NCBI GenBank assembly: GCA_947467605.1
Contig: CANIII010000031.1
Span: 1 to 41,494, forward strand
Length of the DNA: 41,494 bases
From: Acidobacteriota bacterium
GTDB taxonomy: Bacteria > Acidobacteriota > Vicinamibacteria > Vicinamibacterales > SCN-69-37
Direction: 5' to 3'
Shown here: positions 1 to 8,164 of the stretch, piece after piece
How positions within the stretch are numbered: the stretch's first letter is position 1
How the letters are laid out: every line of letters starts with the position of its first letter
Notes under the pieces: generated by a model
Told to the model about the DNA's origin: nothing
What the model saw: the letters and a program-made list of their open reading frames with translations, nothing else
The model's database searches: none
Made by a program: the position numbers and the translations under genes

Positions 1-1112
1 GCCCCTGCGGCCGCGCCTGCTGCTGGCCCTGCCTGTCCCTGGATGACGGCGGGCGCGTTCTCATCAAACATGATCGCCGGAGCGTGTGGCGCTTCGCTGC
101 CGTTCATCTTCCACTTCACGAGAGCATCAATCGCCGCGTTGTACGCGTAGCGGATCTCGACGCGCGAGCGCGCCGGCGTCTCGCAGTTGTCCACGGCCGG
201 CAGCTTCAGGTCGCGCTCGAGGAAGGCCGCGCGTGACAGCAGTGAGTACTGTTCCGAGTGCGTCGAACCCGCCACGTTCCACACGCGCACTTTCGGCAGA
301 TCCGGCTGCGTGCGGCTCGAGAAGCGTTCCGTCTCGCTGAGGACCTTGATCACGGGGATGGTGAGGTCGGTCCGCATCGGCTGGTTATTCACGGTGAGCA
401 TTGCGGAGTCGTAGATCGGTTCACGCGCATGCACGCCGTTGAGGTACGGGCCCATGCGACCGGCCGACTGCGACTGGCCGGCGGCGATCATGAGCTTCAT
501 CGTAAGACCGCCCAGCACTTCCGGCACGTGCTTCACGGCCGCGCCGGCCTGCGAGTAAATATCGAAGTTCAGCGACGCGTCAGTGACGGTCCCGCCGGCA
601 TTAAGGTCGAGCTTGGCGTAGCGCGTCGGGTTCCAGACCTTGATGCCGTTCGGCTCGCGTGATACGCCGCCGTCCTGCGCCGAGACGCCGATCCACGCGT
701 AGCCTTCACGGATGAAGAATTCCTTCTGATACAGCCAGAGCACATCCGTGTCGTAGCCGTTGGTGACGTTGAGCCATTCCACCACGGCGATGCCGTTGAA
801 GCGCGCCTGCGTCGCCGGCCGTCGCACGATGATGCGTGACGTGAACGGGATGCCGCTCTTCGTGACCTCGGCGTTCTTGCCGAACTCGGGCGTCGAGTAG
901 GTATTGGCCGTCCCGGAGTAGAGGAACTCCTCTTCGACGTAGCCGAAGTTCTTCAGCACGATGTCCGTGGCAAAGAACGGGTGGTTCTTGTTGGTCGCGC
1001 TGGGCGTTTCGCCCGAGAGCTTCGTCACTTTCGGTGTGGTCACCTCCGCGCGGATGGGCGCGACGGCAACAACGAGCGCGAGGGTGAGAGCGGCAGTGAT
1101 CAGTGTTTTCAT
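1..1112 (-). CDS. Exported alpha/beta-hydrolase domain protein (3' end cut by window edge)
   Basis: The frame starts at ATG 1112 and stays open to base 1 (370 codons), so the C-terminus lies outside the window. The first 22 residues (MKTLITAALTLALVVAVAPIRA) form a clear signal peptide, implying a periplasmic or secreted enzyme. The body resembles the large alpha/beta-hydrolase-domain family found near quinoproteins in Acidobacteria: an early IIVRRP..FNG..VVEWLNVTNGYD block and a GQSQSA nucleophile elbow (Ser as candidate nucleophile) near residue 210. The last visible residues are Ala/Gly/Pro-rich (QGQAGPAAGAAAG), like the low-complexity segments in other exported proteins here. A GTTAC repeat motif lies about 40 bases upstream. 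The substrate cannot be predicted; an esterase or lipase-like activity is inferred. An overlapping frame starting at 1233 is a shadow. Confidence 0.82.
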   Translation of the reverse strand, partial: MKTLITAALTLALVVAVAPIRAEVTTPKVTKLSGETPSATNKNHPFFATDIVLKNFGYVEEEFLYSGTANTYSTPEFGKNAEVTKSGIPFTSRIIVRRPATQARFNGIAVVEWLNVTNGYDTDVLWLYQKEFFIREGYAWIGVSAQDGGVSREPNGIKVWNPTRYAKLDLNAGGTVTDASLNFDIYSQAGAAVKHVPEVLGGLTMKLMIAAGQSQSAGRMGPYLNGVHAREPIYDSAMLTVNNQPMRTDLTIPVIKVLSETERFSSRTQPDLPKVRVWNVAGSTHSEQYSLLSRAAFLERDLKLPAVDNCETPARSRVEIRYAYNAAIDALVKWKMNGSEAPHAPAIMFDENAPAVIQGQAGPAAGAAAG

Positions 1113-1153
1113 CCGCCGCCATCCTATGGCGCTCTCTCGGGCCGCGCGGGGTG

Positions 1154-1175
1154 GTTACGGTAACAGGCGGGTTAC
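1154..1175 (-). promoter_or_regulatory. GTTAC direct-repeat motif, site A
   Basis: On the plus strand GTTACGG (1154-1160) is followed after 8 bases by GGGTTAC (1169-1175), so two GTTAC cores start 17 bases apart. The first core also forms the palindrome GTTACGGTAAC. It lies 41 bases upstream of the exported hydrolase start at 1112. The same layout recurs at 12380 and 32036, with a half version at 9771. Function as an operator is inferred from recurrence and placement. Confidence 0.45.
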
Positions 1176-1189
1176 AGGTGGCGCGAGTA

Positions 1190-1576
1190 TCAGGCGGCTT
1201 CGATGTCGGTCTTGGCGAAGTCGTCGCCGACAAATAACAGTGTGTCGCGTGCCGCTTGTGCGCACGCGTACGCGAGGCAGTCGCCGTAGTTCAATGCCGC
1301 AGGGTGCCGGCCGCGGCCAAACCGTCGGAAGGCTTCGACGGCCAGGTGCCATTCCATTTCACCGAACGGCACGATCGAGACGCCGAGCTCCGCGATCAGC
1401 CCCTCAACCGATTCCGCCCCGCGGGGGCCGCGACGGCCGTTGAACACGAGGCTGGTCTCGACGAGCGTGGGCGCCCCCACCCGGACGTGACTGGCCTCGA
1501 GAATGCGATCGACCAGATCGAGGTACTTCGGTTCGGCGAACAGGATGGCGATGAGTGCCGAGGAGTCGAGCGTCAT
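1190..1576 (-). CDS. vapC: PIN-domain ribonuclease, VapC-type toxin
   Basis: This 128-residue protein has the PIN-domain length and layout: an N-terminal MTLDSSALIAI with the first acidic residue (D4), an acidic residue in the APTLVETSLV helix (E40), the NYGDCLAYACA motif carrying the third conserved Asp, and a C-terminal LLFVGDDFAKTDI block with the last one. VapC toxins are Mg-dependent RNases, typically cutting tRNA or rRNA. Its ATG overlaps the stop of the upstream antitoxin gene in an ATGA, so the two are translationally coupled. The closest subtype is the PIN family paired with PSK-type antitoxins. All expected acidic residues are present, so it is probably active. Confidence 0.9.
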   Translation of the reverse strand: MTLDSSALIAILFAEPKYLDLVDRILEASHVRVGAPTLVETSLVFNGRRGPRGAESVEGLIAELGVSIVPFGEMEWHLAVEAFRRFGRGRHPAALNYGDCLAYACAQAARDTLLFVGDDFAKTDIEAA

Positions 1577-1842
1577 ACGCCTTCCGGCCCGAATCCGAGG
1601 ATGGCATCCTCCTCGGCGCGCGTGAGTGCCCGTCCGATCTCGCCTTTTGGAAGCTTCGGCCAGACTTGCTTCTTGAGAAACGCGAGCACCGCAGACTTGC
1701 GGTCGCCCGTCGGCGTGCCTTTGAGGCGGCGCCGGCGCTCTTCGAGCGCTTTTCGAATCGCCTCCGTCTTGGTTTCACCTGTCAGGCGCGCGACCTCTGC
1801 CGCGAGCCGCTCGACCGTCGTGTTCTTGATGTTCATTGCCAT
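1573..1842 (-). CDS. vapB: VapB-type antitoxin (PSK/Rv0623-like ribbon-helix-helix)
   Basis: A short basic protein whose N-terminus (MNIKNTTVERLAAEVARLTGETKTEAIRKALEERRRRL, interrupted here for length only by the window format) matches the PSK-operon/Rv0623-like antitoxin DNA-binding region. The C-terminal half should neutralise the PIN toxin encoded immediately downstream with a 4-base overlap. I chose ATG 1842; ATG 1836 and a TTG at 1863 are also in frame, and none has a good Shine-Dalgarno sequence. A perfect palindrome sits just upstream and would fit autorepression by the VapBC complex. Assignment rests on the fold pattern and the VapC partner. Confidence 0.85.
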   Translation of the reverse strand: MAMNIKNTTVERLAAEVARLTGETKTEAIRKALEERRRRLKGTPTGDRKSAVLAFLKKQVWPKLPKGEIGRALTRAEEDAILGFGPEGV

Positions 1843-1852
1843 GGCTACACCA

Positions 1853-1862
1853 TGGTATACCA
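1853..1862. promoter_or_regulatory. Palindrome upstream of vapBC
   Basis: TGGTATACCA is a perfect 10-base palindrome, 11 bases upstream of the vapB ATG at 1842, in an AT-richer patch. VapB antitoxins with a ribbon-helix-helix N-terminus commonly bind palindromes over their own promoter. Its role as the vapBC operator is inferred. Confidence 0.35.
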
Positions 1863-1882
1863 AATAGGTGTAAGGGTGTAAT

Positions 1883-2779
1883 TCACTTCAGCCAGTCGCG
1901 GACGCGGTCCATCCAGCTGGCGACCGGCAACGCGCGCCAAGGCTCCGCGCGGGCGCTGCCGAAGCCGTGGCCGCCCTGGCTATAGATGTGGGCTTCGGCT
2001 GATACCCCAACCGCGCGTAGCTTGGCGTAGATGTCGGGCACGGCGTCGCCGGACGACTGGTCGTCGGCGGCCACGATCAGTAGCGTGCGTGGCGCGTCGG
2101 CGCGGGCGGTGAACGTGACGTTCGCCATCGCCGGATACATGAGGATGGCGAAGTCTGGTCGTGCGCTGGCGCGATCAATCGAATCGGTCGTCGTCACCGG
2201 TGCGTCAAAGCGCGTCTCGGCCATCGCAGAGAGTTCGCCACCAGCCGAGAAGCCGATGATGCCAATCTTCGTCGGCGTCACGCGCCACTCAGCGGCGCGG
2301 GTGCGAATGATGCGGAGTGCGCGCTGCACGTCGGCGAGGGAATCCTCCAGCGTGTACGGCGAGTTCTCCGCGTGCGACAGGCGGCTCTTGAGCACAAACG
2401 CCGCGACGCCCATCGCGACGAAACCTTCGGCGACTTCCGTGCCTTCTTTGTCCATGCCCAGGTATTTGTGCGCCCCGCCGGGGCAGATGAGCACGGCCGC
2501 GCCGGTGGCCTTCGTCGCGTCCGGCACGAATGCGTACATCACCGGGACGTCGACATGGGTGACGCGGTGGTAGCCGTCGACATTCGGAATCCACGTCTCT
2601 GCCGACGCGCGGCCCGCCGAGCCGGGAGCGCCGCCCGGCCACAACACGATCGCGGGCTGATCGATGCGCAACGCGTTCGGTTCGGTGGCAGCCGGTGCGG
2701 CCACCTGCGCCGAAACCAGCGCCGACAGCGTCAACATCATCATCACGGCGGCGCAACGGACGAAGGTGCCGCTCGGCAT
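1883..2779 (-). CDS. Exported alpha/beta-hydrolase, esterase/acetylxylan-esterase-like
   Basis: A 298-residue protein with a signal peptide (about residues 1-24, ending ALVSAQ). The fold is the esterase/lipase type seen in sugar-ester hydrolases: an oxyanion-region motif LICPGGAHKYLG (about 97-108), the nucleophile elbow GFSAGG with Ser178, an acidic residue in LLIVAADD (D239/D240), and the catalytic His in SQGGHGFG (His271). A role in removing acyl groups from polysaccharides is typical for this family but not shown here. I chose ATG 2779 because it gives an immediate signal peptide; the frame stays open upstream, but that extension is antisense to the divergent ATPase gene. Only 24 bases separate the two divergent start codons. 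Confidence 0.88.
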   Translation of the reverse strand: MPSGTFVRCAAVMMMLTLSALVSAQVAAPAATEPNALRIDQPAIVLWPGGAPGSAGRASAETWIPNVDGYHRVTHVDVPVMYAFVPDATKATGAAVLICPGGAHKYLGMDKEGTEVAEGFVAMGVAAFVLKSRLSHAENSPYTLEDSLADVQRALRIIRTRAAEWRVTPTKIGIIGFSAGGELSAMAETRFDAPVTTTDSIDRASARPDFAILMYPAMANVTFTARADAPRTLLIVAADDQSSGDAVPDIYAKLRAVGVSAEAHIYSQGGHGFGSARAEPWRALPVASWMDRVRDWLK

Positions 2780-2803
2780 ACGTCGGCATATTAGTATGTC
2801 GCC

Positions 2804-4330
2804 ATGGTCTCTCCGCTCCCGATCGCTCGCACTGCCGATGGACGCGAACTGTGCGTTCTGCCCGGCCTCGCCAATCGCCACGGCTTGATTACCGGCGCCA
2901 CCGGCACCGGGAAGACCGTCACCCTGCAAGTCATGGCTGAACACTTCTCGCAGATCGGCGTGCCAGTGTTCATGGCCGATGTGAAGGGCGATCTCTCCGG
3001 AATCGCCGCTGCCGGGGCGCTGTCGCCCAAGTTTCAGGCGCGCCTGGAGCAGTTGAAGCTCACGCCGCCGGCATTTGCGTCGTGCCCGGTCGAGTTCTGG
3101 GACGTCTTCGGCAAGGGCGGCCATCCCGTGCGCGCGACGATCTCCGACATGGGGCCGTTGCTCCTCAGCCGCCTGCTCGCGCTCAACGACACACAGCGCG
3201 GCGTGCTGACGATGGCGTTCAAGATTGCAGACGACGGCGGACTGCTGCTGCTGGATATCAAAGATTTGCGCGCGATGCTCGCGTTTGTGGGTGAAAACGC
3301 GAAGTCATTTCAGACCGACTACGGCAACATCTCGGCCGCATCAATCGGCGCGATTCAGCGATCGTTGTTGGAAATCGAACAGCAGGGGGCGACGCAGTTC
3401 TTCGGCGAGCCGATGCTCAACATCGACGACCTCATTCAGACGGCATCGCAGGGTCGCGGTGTCGTGAACGTGCTCGCCGCCGATCAGTTGATGAACTCGC
3501 CGAAGCTGTACGCGACGTTCCTGCTCTGGATGCTGTCCGAGTTGTTCGAGCATCTTCCGGAAGTGGGCGACCCAGAGAAACCGAAGATGGTGTTCTTCTT
3601 CGATGAGGCGCACTTGCTGTTTGACGATGCGCCCGATGCGCTTGTGGAGAAGATCGAGCAGGTCGTGCGACTCATTCGCTCGAAGGGCGTGGGCGTGTAC
3701 TTCGTCACGCAGAATCCGCTCGATCTGCCGGAGACCGTCCTCGGCCAGCTCGGCAACCGCGTGCAGCACGCGCTCCGTGCCTTCACGCCCAAGGATCAGA
3801 AAGCCGTGAAGACCGCTGCCACCACCATGCGCGCGAATCCGGCGTTCGATACCGAGAAAGCCATTCAGGAGCTCGCCGTTGGCGAAGCGCTCGTCTCGTT
3901 CCTTGACGAGAAGGGCAGCCCGACGATCGTCGAACGCGCATGGATTCTGCCACCGGCCTCGCGCATCGGACCGATCACGACCGAAGATCGTGGCGCCATC
4001 ATGGCCAAGTCGACGATCAGGGGAACCTACGAGCAGTCTCAGGATCGAGAGTCCGCCTACGAGAAGTTGAAGGCCCGCGCCGACGCCAAGGCAGGCACCG
4101 CCACACCGCCTACGCCCACGCCGGGAAATATCAACCTGCCCGGGGCGCCCGCGCCAACCAAAGCGGTTCCCTCCGTTCTGACCGACCTGCTCTTCGGCAC
4201 AACCGGCCCGCGTGGGGCGCACCACGACGGCCTGCTGGCCGCGGCCGCAAAGAGCGCGGCGCGGTCGATCGGATCCGGCGCCGGCCGCTCGATCCTCCGA
4301 GGCATGCTCGGCTCGATTCTGGGCAAATGA
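2804..4330 (+). CDS. HerA-like helicase / DUF853 ATPase
   Basis: A 508-residue P-loop ATPase matching the DUF853 (E. coli YjgR-like) group of the HerA/FtsK superfamily. The Walker A motif is GATGTGKT (residues 31-38), and the following [15 protein letters not shown] block is typical of the family. Walker B is [12 protein letters not shown] (Asp267-Glu268), and an arginine-finger-type segment follows in [22 protein letters not shown]. The C-terminus has a Pro/Thr/Ala-rich linker (about 430-450) and ends in a short hydrophobic GMLGSILGK tail, as in YjgR homologues. Its cellular role is not well established; DNA translocation is inferred from the superfamily. The ATG follows the divergent hydrolase start by 24 bases, with no clear Shine-Dalgarno sequence. 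Confidence 0.92.
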   Translation: MVSPLPIARTADGRELCVLPGLANRHGLITGATGTGKTVTLQVMAEHFSQIGVPVFMADVKGDLSGIAAAGALSPKFQARLEQLKLTPPAFASCPVEFWDVFGKGGHPVRATISDMGPLLLSRLLALNDTQRGVLTMAFKIADDGGLLLLDIKDLRAMLAFVGENAKSFQTDYGNISAASIGAIQRSLLEIEQQGATQFFGEPMLNIDDLIQTASQGRGVVNVLAADQLMNSPKLYATFLLWMLSELFEHLPEVGDPEKPKMVFFFDEAHLLFDDAPDALVEKIEQVVRLIRSKGVGVYFVTQNPLDLPETVLGQLGNRVQHALRAFTPKDQKAVKTAATTMRANPAFDTEKAIQELAVGEALVSFLDEKGSPTIVERAWILPPASRIGPITTEDRGAIMAKSTIRGTYEQSQDRESAYEKLKARADAKAGTATPPTPTPGNINLPGAPAPTKAVPSVLTDLLFGTTGPRGAHHDGLLAAAAKSAARSIGSGAGRSILRGMLGSILGK

Positions 4331-4395
4331 CCGGATGCCCAGATAACAGATGGCCAGATGTACCTACCCGGTGTCTAATTCACATCGGAGGTCAC

Positions 4396-5154
4396 ATGAA
4401 GAAGCTCGTCCTTTCGCTCCTCGCGGCCGCATCGCTGGTGCCAGCCGTGGCTATGGCGCAGGAGCAGCCCCTGCGAATCGGTGGTCAGACCAAGGCGCCC
4501 GAGCGCATCGGCTACGTGCCTGCCGCGTGTCCCGAGGCAGCCATCGCTGCGCGCGTCTCGGGCATCGTCATCGTCGAAGCCATCATCGGTAGGGATGGCC
4601 TCGTCACGGACGTCAAGGTCATCAGGTCGATCGCGCTACTCGATGATGCCGCGGTAGGGGCGGTTCGGCAGTGGAGATACACGCCGACCACACTGAACGG
4701 CAACCCGGTGCCAGTAATCATGACCGCAACGGTCAATTTCACCTGTGGCAGTGCGAGCGCCAACCCAGCAGGCGCGTCGAGCATGTCGCAGGATTCCCTA
4801 GGCGCGAGTCACCCGCTGAACCAGGCCGCCAGTGCGCCGCCCGAGCCTGTGTACTTCAACGGCCGCGAGGCCCTGCGGATCGGCGGCGACGTGAAAGCAC
4901 CGGAACGCCTCAAGTACGTCGCGCCCGCGTATCCCGCCGACGCTCAGTCCGCCCGCGTCTCCGGCATCGTCATCATCGAAGCGCTGGTCGATGAGACGGG
5001 CAGCGTGGTGCAGACGAAGCTCCTGCGCAGCATCGCCCTGCTCGATCAGGCCGCGATGGACGCGGTGTCTCAGTGGAAGTACGCCCCCACCTACCTGAAC
5101 GGCGCCGCGATGCCGGTTGTCATGACGGTGACGGTGAACTTCACACTGCAGTGA
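4396..5154 (+). CDS. Exported protein with two tandem TonB C-terminal domains
   Basis: A 252-residue protein with a signal peptide (residues 1-21, ending AVAMAQ) rather than the usual TonB membrane anchor. It has two copies of a TonB_C-like domain: residues 26-116 and 160-250, each 91 residues and aligning without a gap (LRIGG..KAPER...ARVSGIVI.EA....RSIALLD.AA..AV.QW.Y.PT.LNG...PV.MT.TVNFT). A Ser/Ala/Pro-rich linker joins them. TonB C-terminal domains normally contact TonB boxes of outer-membrane receptors; a soluble double-domain version might act as a periplasmic adaptor, but that is inference. Start choice is firm: GGAGGT lies 3 bases before ATG 4396. Confidence 0.85.
   Translation: MKKLVLSLLAAASLVPAVAMAQEQPLRIGGQTKAPERIGYVPAACPEAAIAARVSGIVIVEAIIGRDGLVTDVKVIRSIALLDDAAVGAVRQWRYTPTTLNGNPVPVIMTATVNFTCGSASANPAGASSMSQDSLGASHPLNQAASAPPEPVYFNGREALRIGGDVKAPERLKYVAPAYPADAQSARVSGIVIIEALVDETGSVVQTKLLRSIALLDQAAMDAVSQWKYAPTYLNGAAMPVVMTVTVNFTLQ
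4471..4743 (+). repeat. Intragenic duplication, copy 1 (TonB_C domain)
   Basis: This stretch encodes residues 26-116 of the preceding gene and is paralogous, codon for codon without indels, to 4873-5145. Both begin LRIGG, share ARVSGIVI and RSIALLD, and end VNFT. It reflects an internal domain duplication that has since diverged. Confidence 0.75.
4873..5145 (+). repeat. Intragenic duplication, copy 2 (TonB_C domain)
   Basis: Encodes residues 160-250 of the double TonB_C protein, the second copy of the 91-residue unit. It keeps the canonical APAYPADA segment of TonB_C domains, which copy 1 has altered to PAACPEAA, so copy 2 looks closer to the ancestral form. Confidence 0.75.
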
Positions 5155-5197
5155 ACTCGTAAATTCGTCGGCTACGTCTGTTGACAGGGCTTGTCGT

Positions 5198-6727
5198 ATG
5201 CTTCCTCTGCCTATGACGAGCCCTTTTCGTTTCTTCCGCCTCTGCATCGTTGGCCTGATCTTCGCCGGCGTCGCCACGACGTCCGCGCAGAGCAAGCCGC
5301 CGGCGAAGCTCACGGTCGCGCCCATTCAAGCACCAACGATCACGGAAGCCTCGATTCGCGGACACATGGAGTTTCTCGCCGGCGATGCGATGCAGGGACG
5401 CGGCAGCGGAACGGCCGACGAGTGGCGTGCCGCGGCGTACATCGGCTCGCAGATGCGCCGCTGGGGCATTGAGCCGCTCGGCGACGACGGGGGCTATGTC
5501 AAGACGATCGACACGGGCCGCGTCACGGCCGCGTCAGCGCCACTGCTCATCGTTGGCAATACGGTCTTGACGCACGGCCGCGAGATGCTGGTGTCGTCGA
5601 TCAACAAGGGCGCGGTGAGCGGCCCGCTCTTCCGCTACGTTCACGGTCAGAAGATTCCAGACGGCGCATTTGTCTTCGTGCCGGATGGCGCAACGCCCGA
5701 CAACGCCGAACTCGCCAAAGCGGCCGGCACACTCACGGTTGAGACCGCGCAGAATCGCACGACGTGGGCCGCCACCGGCGCACGCATGCCGGGTGCGGCC
5801 GCTGCCGGTGGTGGCCGCGGTGGGGGCGCCCCCGCTGCGGCCGTTGTTCGCATCGTCCTCGACAAAGCCACGCACGCGGCGATTGCCGGCATGGTCGACG
5901 GCACGAAGGTCGACTTTCAGTGCACGACGCAGCCGGGCCGCACCTACAACGCGCTCGGCCAGTTGAAGGGCAGCGATCCGAAGCAGGCCGCGGAAGTGAT
6001 TCTGCTGACCGCGCATCTCGATCACCTCGGTGTGCGAGCCGGCGCGCCTGGTGTCGACACGATTTACAACGGCGCTGACGATGACGCGAGCGGTTCGACG
6101 GCGGTGTTGCAGCTGGCCGAGGCGATCGCGCGAGGTCCGCGACCGAAGCGCACGGTGATGTTCGCGTGGTTCGGCAGCGAGGAGTCCGGCGGGTTCGGCG
6201 CGCGCGATTTCCTCGATCATCCGCTCGTGGCGAAAGACAAGATCGTCGCGAATCTCGAGTTCGAAATGCTCGGCCGGCCGGATCCGCTGGTCGCTGACAA
6301 GACGCTGTGGCTCACCGGCTACGAACGCAGCAACCTCGGCGTGGAGCTGGCCAAGCAGGGCGCGCGCCTCGTGCAGGACCCGCATCCCGATCAGAACTTC
6401 TTCTCCCGCTCGGACAACATTCAGCTCGCGCGCGCGGGCGTGATCGCGCACACCGTGTCGAGCTTCAATCTGCACAAGGACTACCACCAGGCATCCGACG
6501 AAGTGAAGACCATCGACTTCGCGCATATGACGATGGCGATTCAGTCGATGTTTGCGCCGGTGATGTGGCTGAGCAACTCGACCTTTGTGCCGACCTGGTA
6601 TGAAAACTGTCAACCGGTCGCTGCCGCGGGTCGTGGTGGTGCGGCCGGGGCGGCGGGAACCGCAGGTGCTGCGGGTGCTGCGGCGCCGACTGCACCGGCC
6701 CCGTGCAAGGCCAACGGCAAAGGATAA
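5198..6727 (+). CDS. Exported M28-family zinc aminopeptidase
   Basis: A 509-residue protein with an N-terminal signal peptide and an M28 peptidase core. Metal-site motifs, numbered from ATG 5198, are the His of TAHLDHLG (His273), the bridging Asp in GADDDASGST (294-296), the Glu pair of FGSEESGG (328-329; general base and zinc ligand), and the final His in KDYHQASDE. Residues about 195-215 carry a Gly/Ala/Arg-rich insert between the PA-like lid region and the core, and the C-terminus ends in a Gly/Ala-rich tail. M28 enzymes release N-terminal amino acids from peptides, here in the periplasm or outside. ATG 5213 is an equally plausible start giving a shorter signal sequence. Confidence 0.92.
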   Translation: MLPLPMTSPFRFFRLCIVGLIFAGVATTSAQSKPPAKLTVAPIQAPTITEASIRGHMEFLAGDAMQGRGSGTADEWRAAAYIGSQMRRWGIEPLGDDGGYVKTIDTGRVTAASAPLLIVGNTVLTHGREMLVSSINKGAVSGPLFRYVHGQKIPDGAFVFVPDGATPDNAELAKAAGTLTVETAQNRTTWAATGARMPGAAAAGGGRGGGAPAAAVVRIVLDKATHAAIAGMVDGTKVDFQCTTQPGRTYNALGQLKGSDPKQAAEVILLTAHLDHLGVRAGAPGVDTIYNGADDDASGSTAVLQLAEAIARGPRPKRTVMFAWFGSEESGGFGARDFLDHPLVAKDKIVANLEFEMLGRPDPLVADKTLWLTGYERSNLGVELAKQGARLVQDPHPDQNFFSRSDNIQLARAGVIAHTVSSFNLHKDYHQASDEVKTIDFAHMTMAIQSMFAPVMWLSNSTFVPTWYENCQPVAAAGRGGAAGAAGTAGAAGAAAPTAPAPCKANGKG

Positions 6728-6748
6728 GCGCGCCGTATAATTCACTCT

Positions 6749-8140
6749 GTGAGTACCCAGCGCGTGAAGACCAAAAAGCGAATCGGCGACACCGTCCTTG
6801 ACCTGATCGGTGATACGCCGATGGTGCGGATCAATCGCATCACGAAAGACTTTCCGGCCACGGTCGTCGTCAAGATCGAGACGACCAATCCTGGGAACTC
6901 GATCAAGGACCGCATGGCCCTGAAGATGATCGAGGACGCCGAGGCGAGCGGCAAGCTCTTGCCCGGCGGCACGATCATCGAAGGCACGTCGGGTAACACG
7001 GGCATGGGCCTCGCGATCGCGGCCGTGATCAAGGGATACAAGTGCATCTTCACGACGACTGACAAACAGTCGAAAGAAAAGGTGGATGCGCTGCGCGCGT
7101 TTGGCGCGGAAGTGATCGTGTGTCCGACCGACGTCGATCCTGAGGATCCGCGGTCGTACTACTCCGTCTCGTCGCGTCTCGAACGCGAGACGCCGAATAG
7201 CTGGAAGGCGAATCAGTACGACAACCCGTCGAATGCGCAGGCGCACTACGAGCAGACAGGGCCTGAGATCTGGGAACAGACCGAGGGCAAGATCACGCAC
7301 CTGGTGGTCGGCGTCGGCACAGGCGGCACGATCACGGGAACGGGCAAGTATCTGAAAGAGCAGAACCCGAACATCAAGGTCTTCGGCATCGACACCTACG
7401 GCTCGGTGTTCAAGAAGTACAAAGAGACCGGGATCTTCGACAAGAACGAGATCTACCCGTACATCACCGAAGGCATCGGCGAAGACTTCCTGCCGCAGAA
7501 CGTCGATTTCAGCGTGATCGATCACTTCGAAAAAGTGACCGACAAGGACGCGGCGATCATGACGCGTCGCATCTCGCGCGAGGAGGGCATCTTCGCGGGT
7601 AACTCGGCCGGATCTGCCATGGCGGGCTTGCTACAGATGAAGGACCAGTTCAAAGCCGGCGACCTCGTCGTGGTGATCTTCCACGACCACGGCACGCGCT
7701 ACCTCGGCAAGATGTTCAATGACGACTGGATGCGCAAGAAGGGCTTCCTTGAGCGCGCGGGTCTCACGGCGCGTGATCTGGTCGCCAACAAGCGCACCGT
7801 GCCGCTCGTCACCGTATCGACCACCGACACGATTGCGCATGTCGCGCAAGTCATGACCGCGCACGACTTCTCGCAAATCCCCGTCACCGCCAACGGCCGC
7901 ATCGTCGGTTCAGTGAACGAGGCCAAGCTCTACGCCAAGATGGTGCACGAGCCGGCGTCGCGCACGCAGCCCGTGGAATCGGTGATGCAGGGCGCGTTTC
8001 CATTTCTCGATATCACCGCTGGTGTCGATGCGCTGGCGCTGATGCTCACGCCGGAAAATCCGGCAGTGCTCGTCCGCGACTTCAAGACCGATGAGACGTG
8101 GGTCATCACCCGGTCGGACGTCATCCAGGCCTTATCGTAG
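6749..8140 (+). CDS. cbs: Cystathionine beta-synthase with C-terminal CBS pair
   Basis: A 463-residue PLP enzyme of fold type II. The Schiff-base lysine is in NPGNSIKDR (Lys53), the phosphate- and substrate-binding loop is GTSGNTGMG (79-87), and the PLP-phosphate loop is GVGTGGTITGTG (188-199). The C-terminal section from about residue 345 holds two CBS-domain repeats (VSTTDTIAHVAQVM..SQIPV and QPVESVMQGAFPFL). The reaction is condensation of serine (or O-acetylserine) with homocysteine or sulfide. The domain layout is that of cystathionine beta-synthase rather than plain cysteine synthase, though some relatives make cysteine. The start is GTG 6749; GTG 6764 is possible. A hairpin begins right after the stop. 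Confidence 0.9.
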   Translation: MSTQRVKTKKRIGDTVLDLIGDTPMVRINRITKDFPATVVVKIETTNPGNSIKDRMALKMIEDAEASGKLLPGGTIIEGTSGNTGMGLAIAAVIKGYKCIFTTTDKQSKEKVDALRAFGAEVIVCPTDVDPEDPRSYYSVSSRLERETPNSWKANQYDNPSNAQAHYEQTGPEIWEQTEGKITHLVVGVGTGGTITGTGKYLKEQNPNIKVFGIDTYGSVFKKYKETGIFDKNEIYPYITEGIGEDFLPQNVDFSVIDHFEKVTDKDAAIMTRRISREEGIFAGNSAGSAMAGLLQMKDQFKAGDLVVVIFHDHGTRYLGKMFNDDWMRKKGFLERAGLTARDLVANKRTVPLVTVSTTDTIAHVAQVMTAHDFSQIPVTANGRIVGSVNEAKLYAKMVHEPASRTQPVESVMQGAFPFLDITAGVDALALMLTPENPAVLVRDFKTDETWVITRSDVIQALS

Positions 8141-8164
8141 GGCGCCTTGGTCCTCAAAGGCGCC
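8141..8164. repeat. Hairpin directly after cbs stop, overlapping the luxR start
   Basis: GGCGCCTT (8141-8148) pairs perfectly with AAGGCGCC (8157-8164) across an 8-base loop. It follows the cbs TAG with no gap and contains the TTG start (8147-8149) of the next gene. There is no T-run, so a simple intrinsic terminator is unlikely. A sequence-related hairpin sits at 8627-8650 after the next gene. Confidence 0.5.

Noticed and set aside
1883..3124. Upstream extension of the exported hydrolase to base 3124
   Set aside because: The extra 115 residues are antisense to the Walker A region of the HerA-like gene and would bury the signal peptide.
5181..5209. TTGACA at 5181-5186 as the promoter of the M28 peptidase gene
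   Set aside because: No acceptable -10 box lies 16-18 bases downstream, and the expected start point would fall inside or after the start codon region.
5534..7525. A 663-codon open frame antisense to the M28 peptidase and cbs genes
   Set aside because: Its translation is Arg/His-rich with no recognisable domain, and it is antisense to two well-supported genes. High-GC codon use creates such shadows; similar ones at 16878-18206, 29132-30253 and 36455-37843 were rejected on the same grounds.
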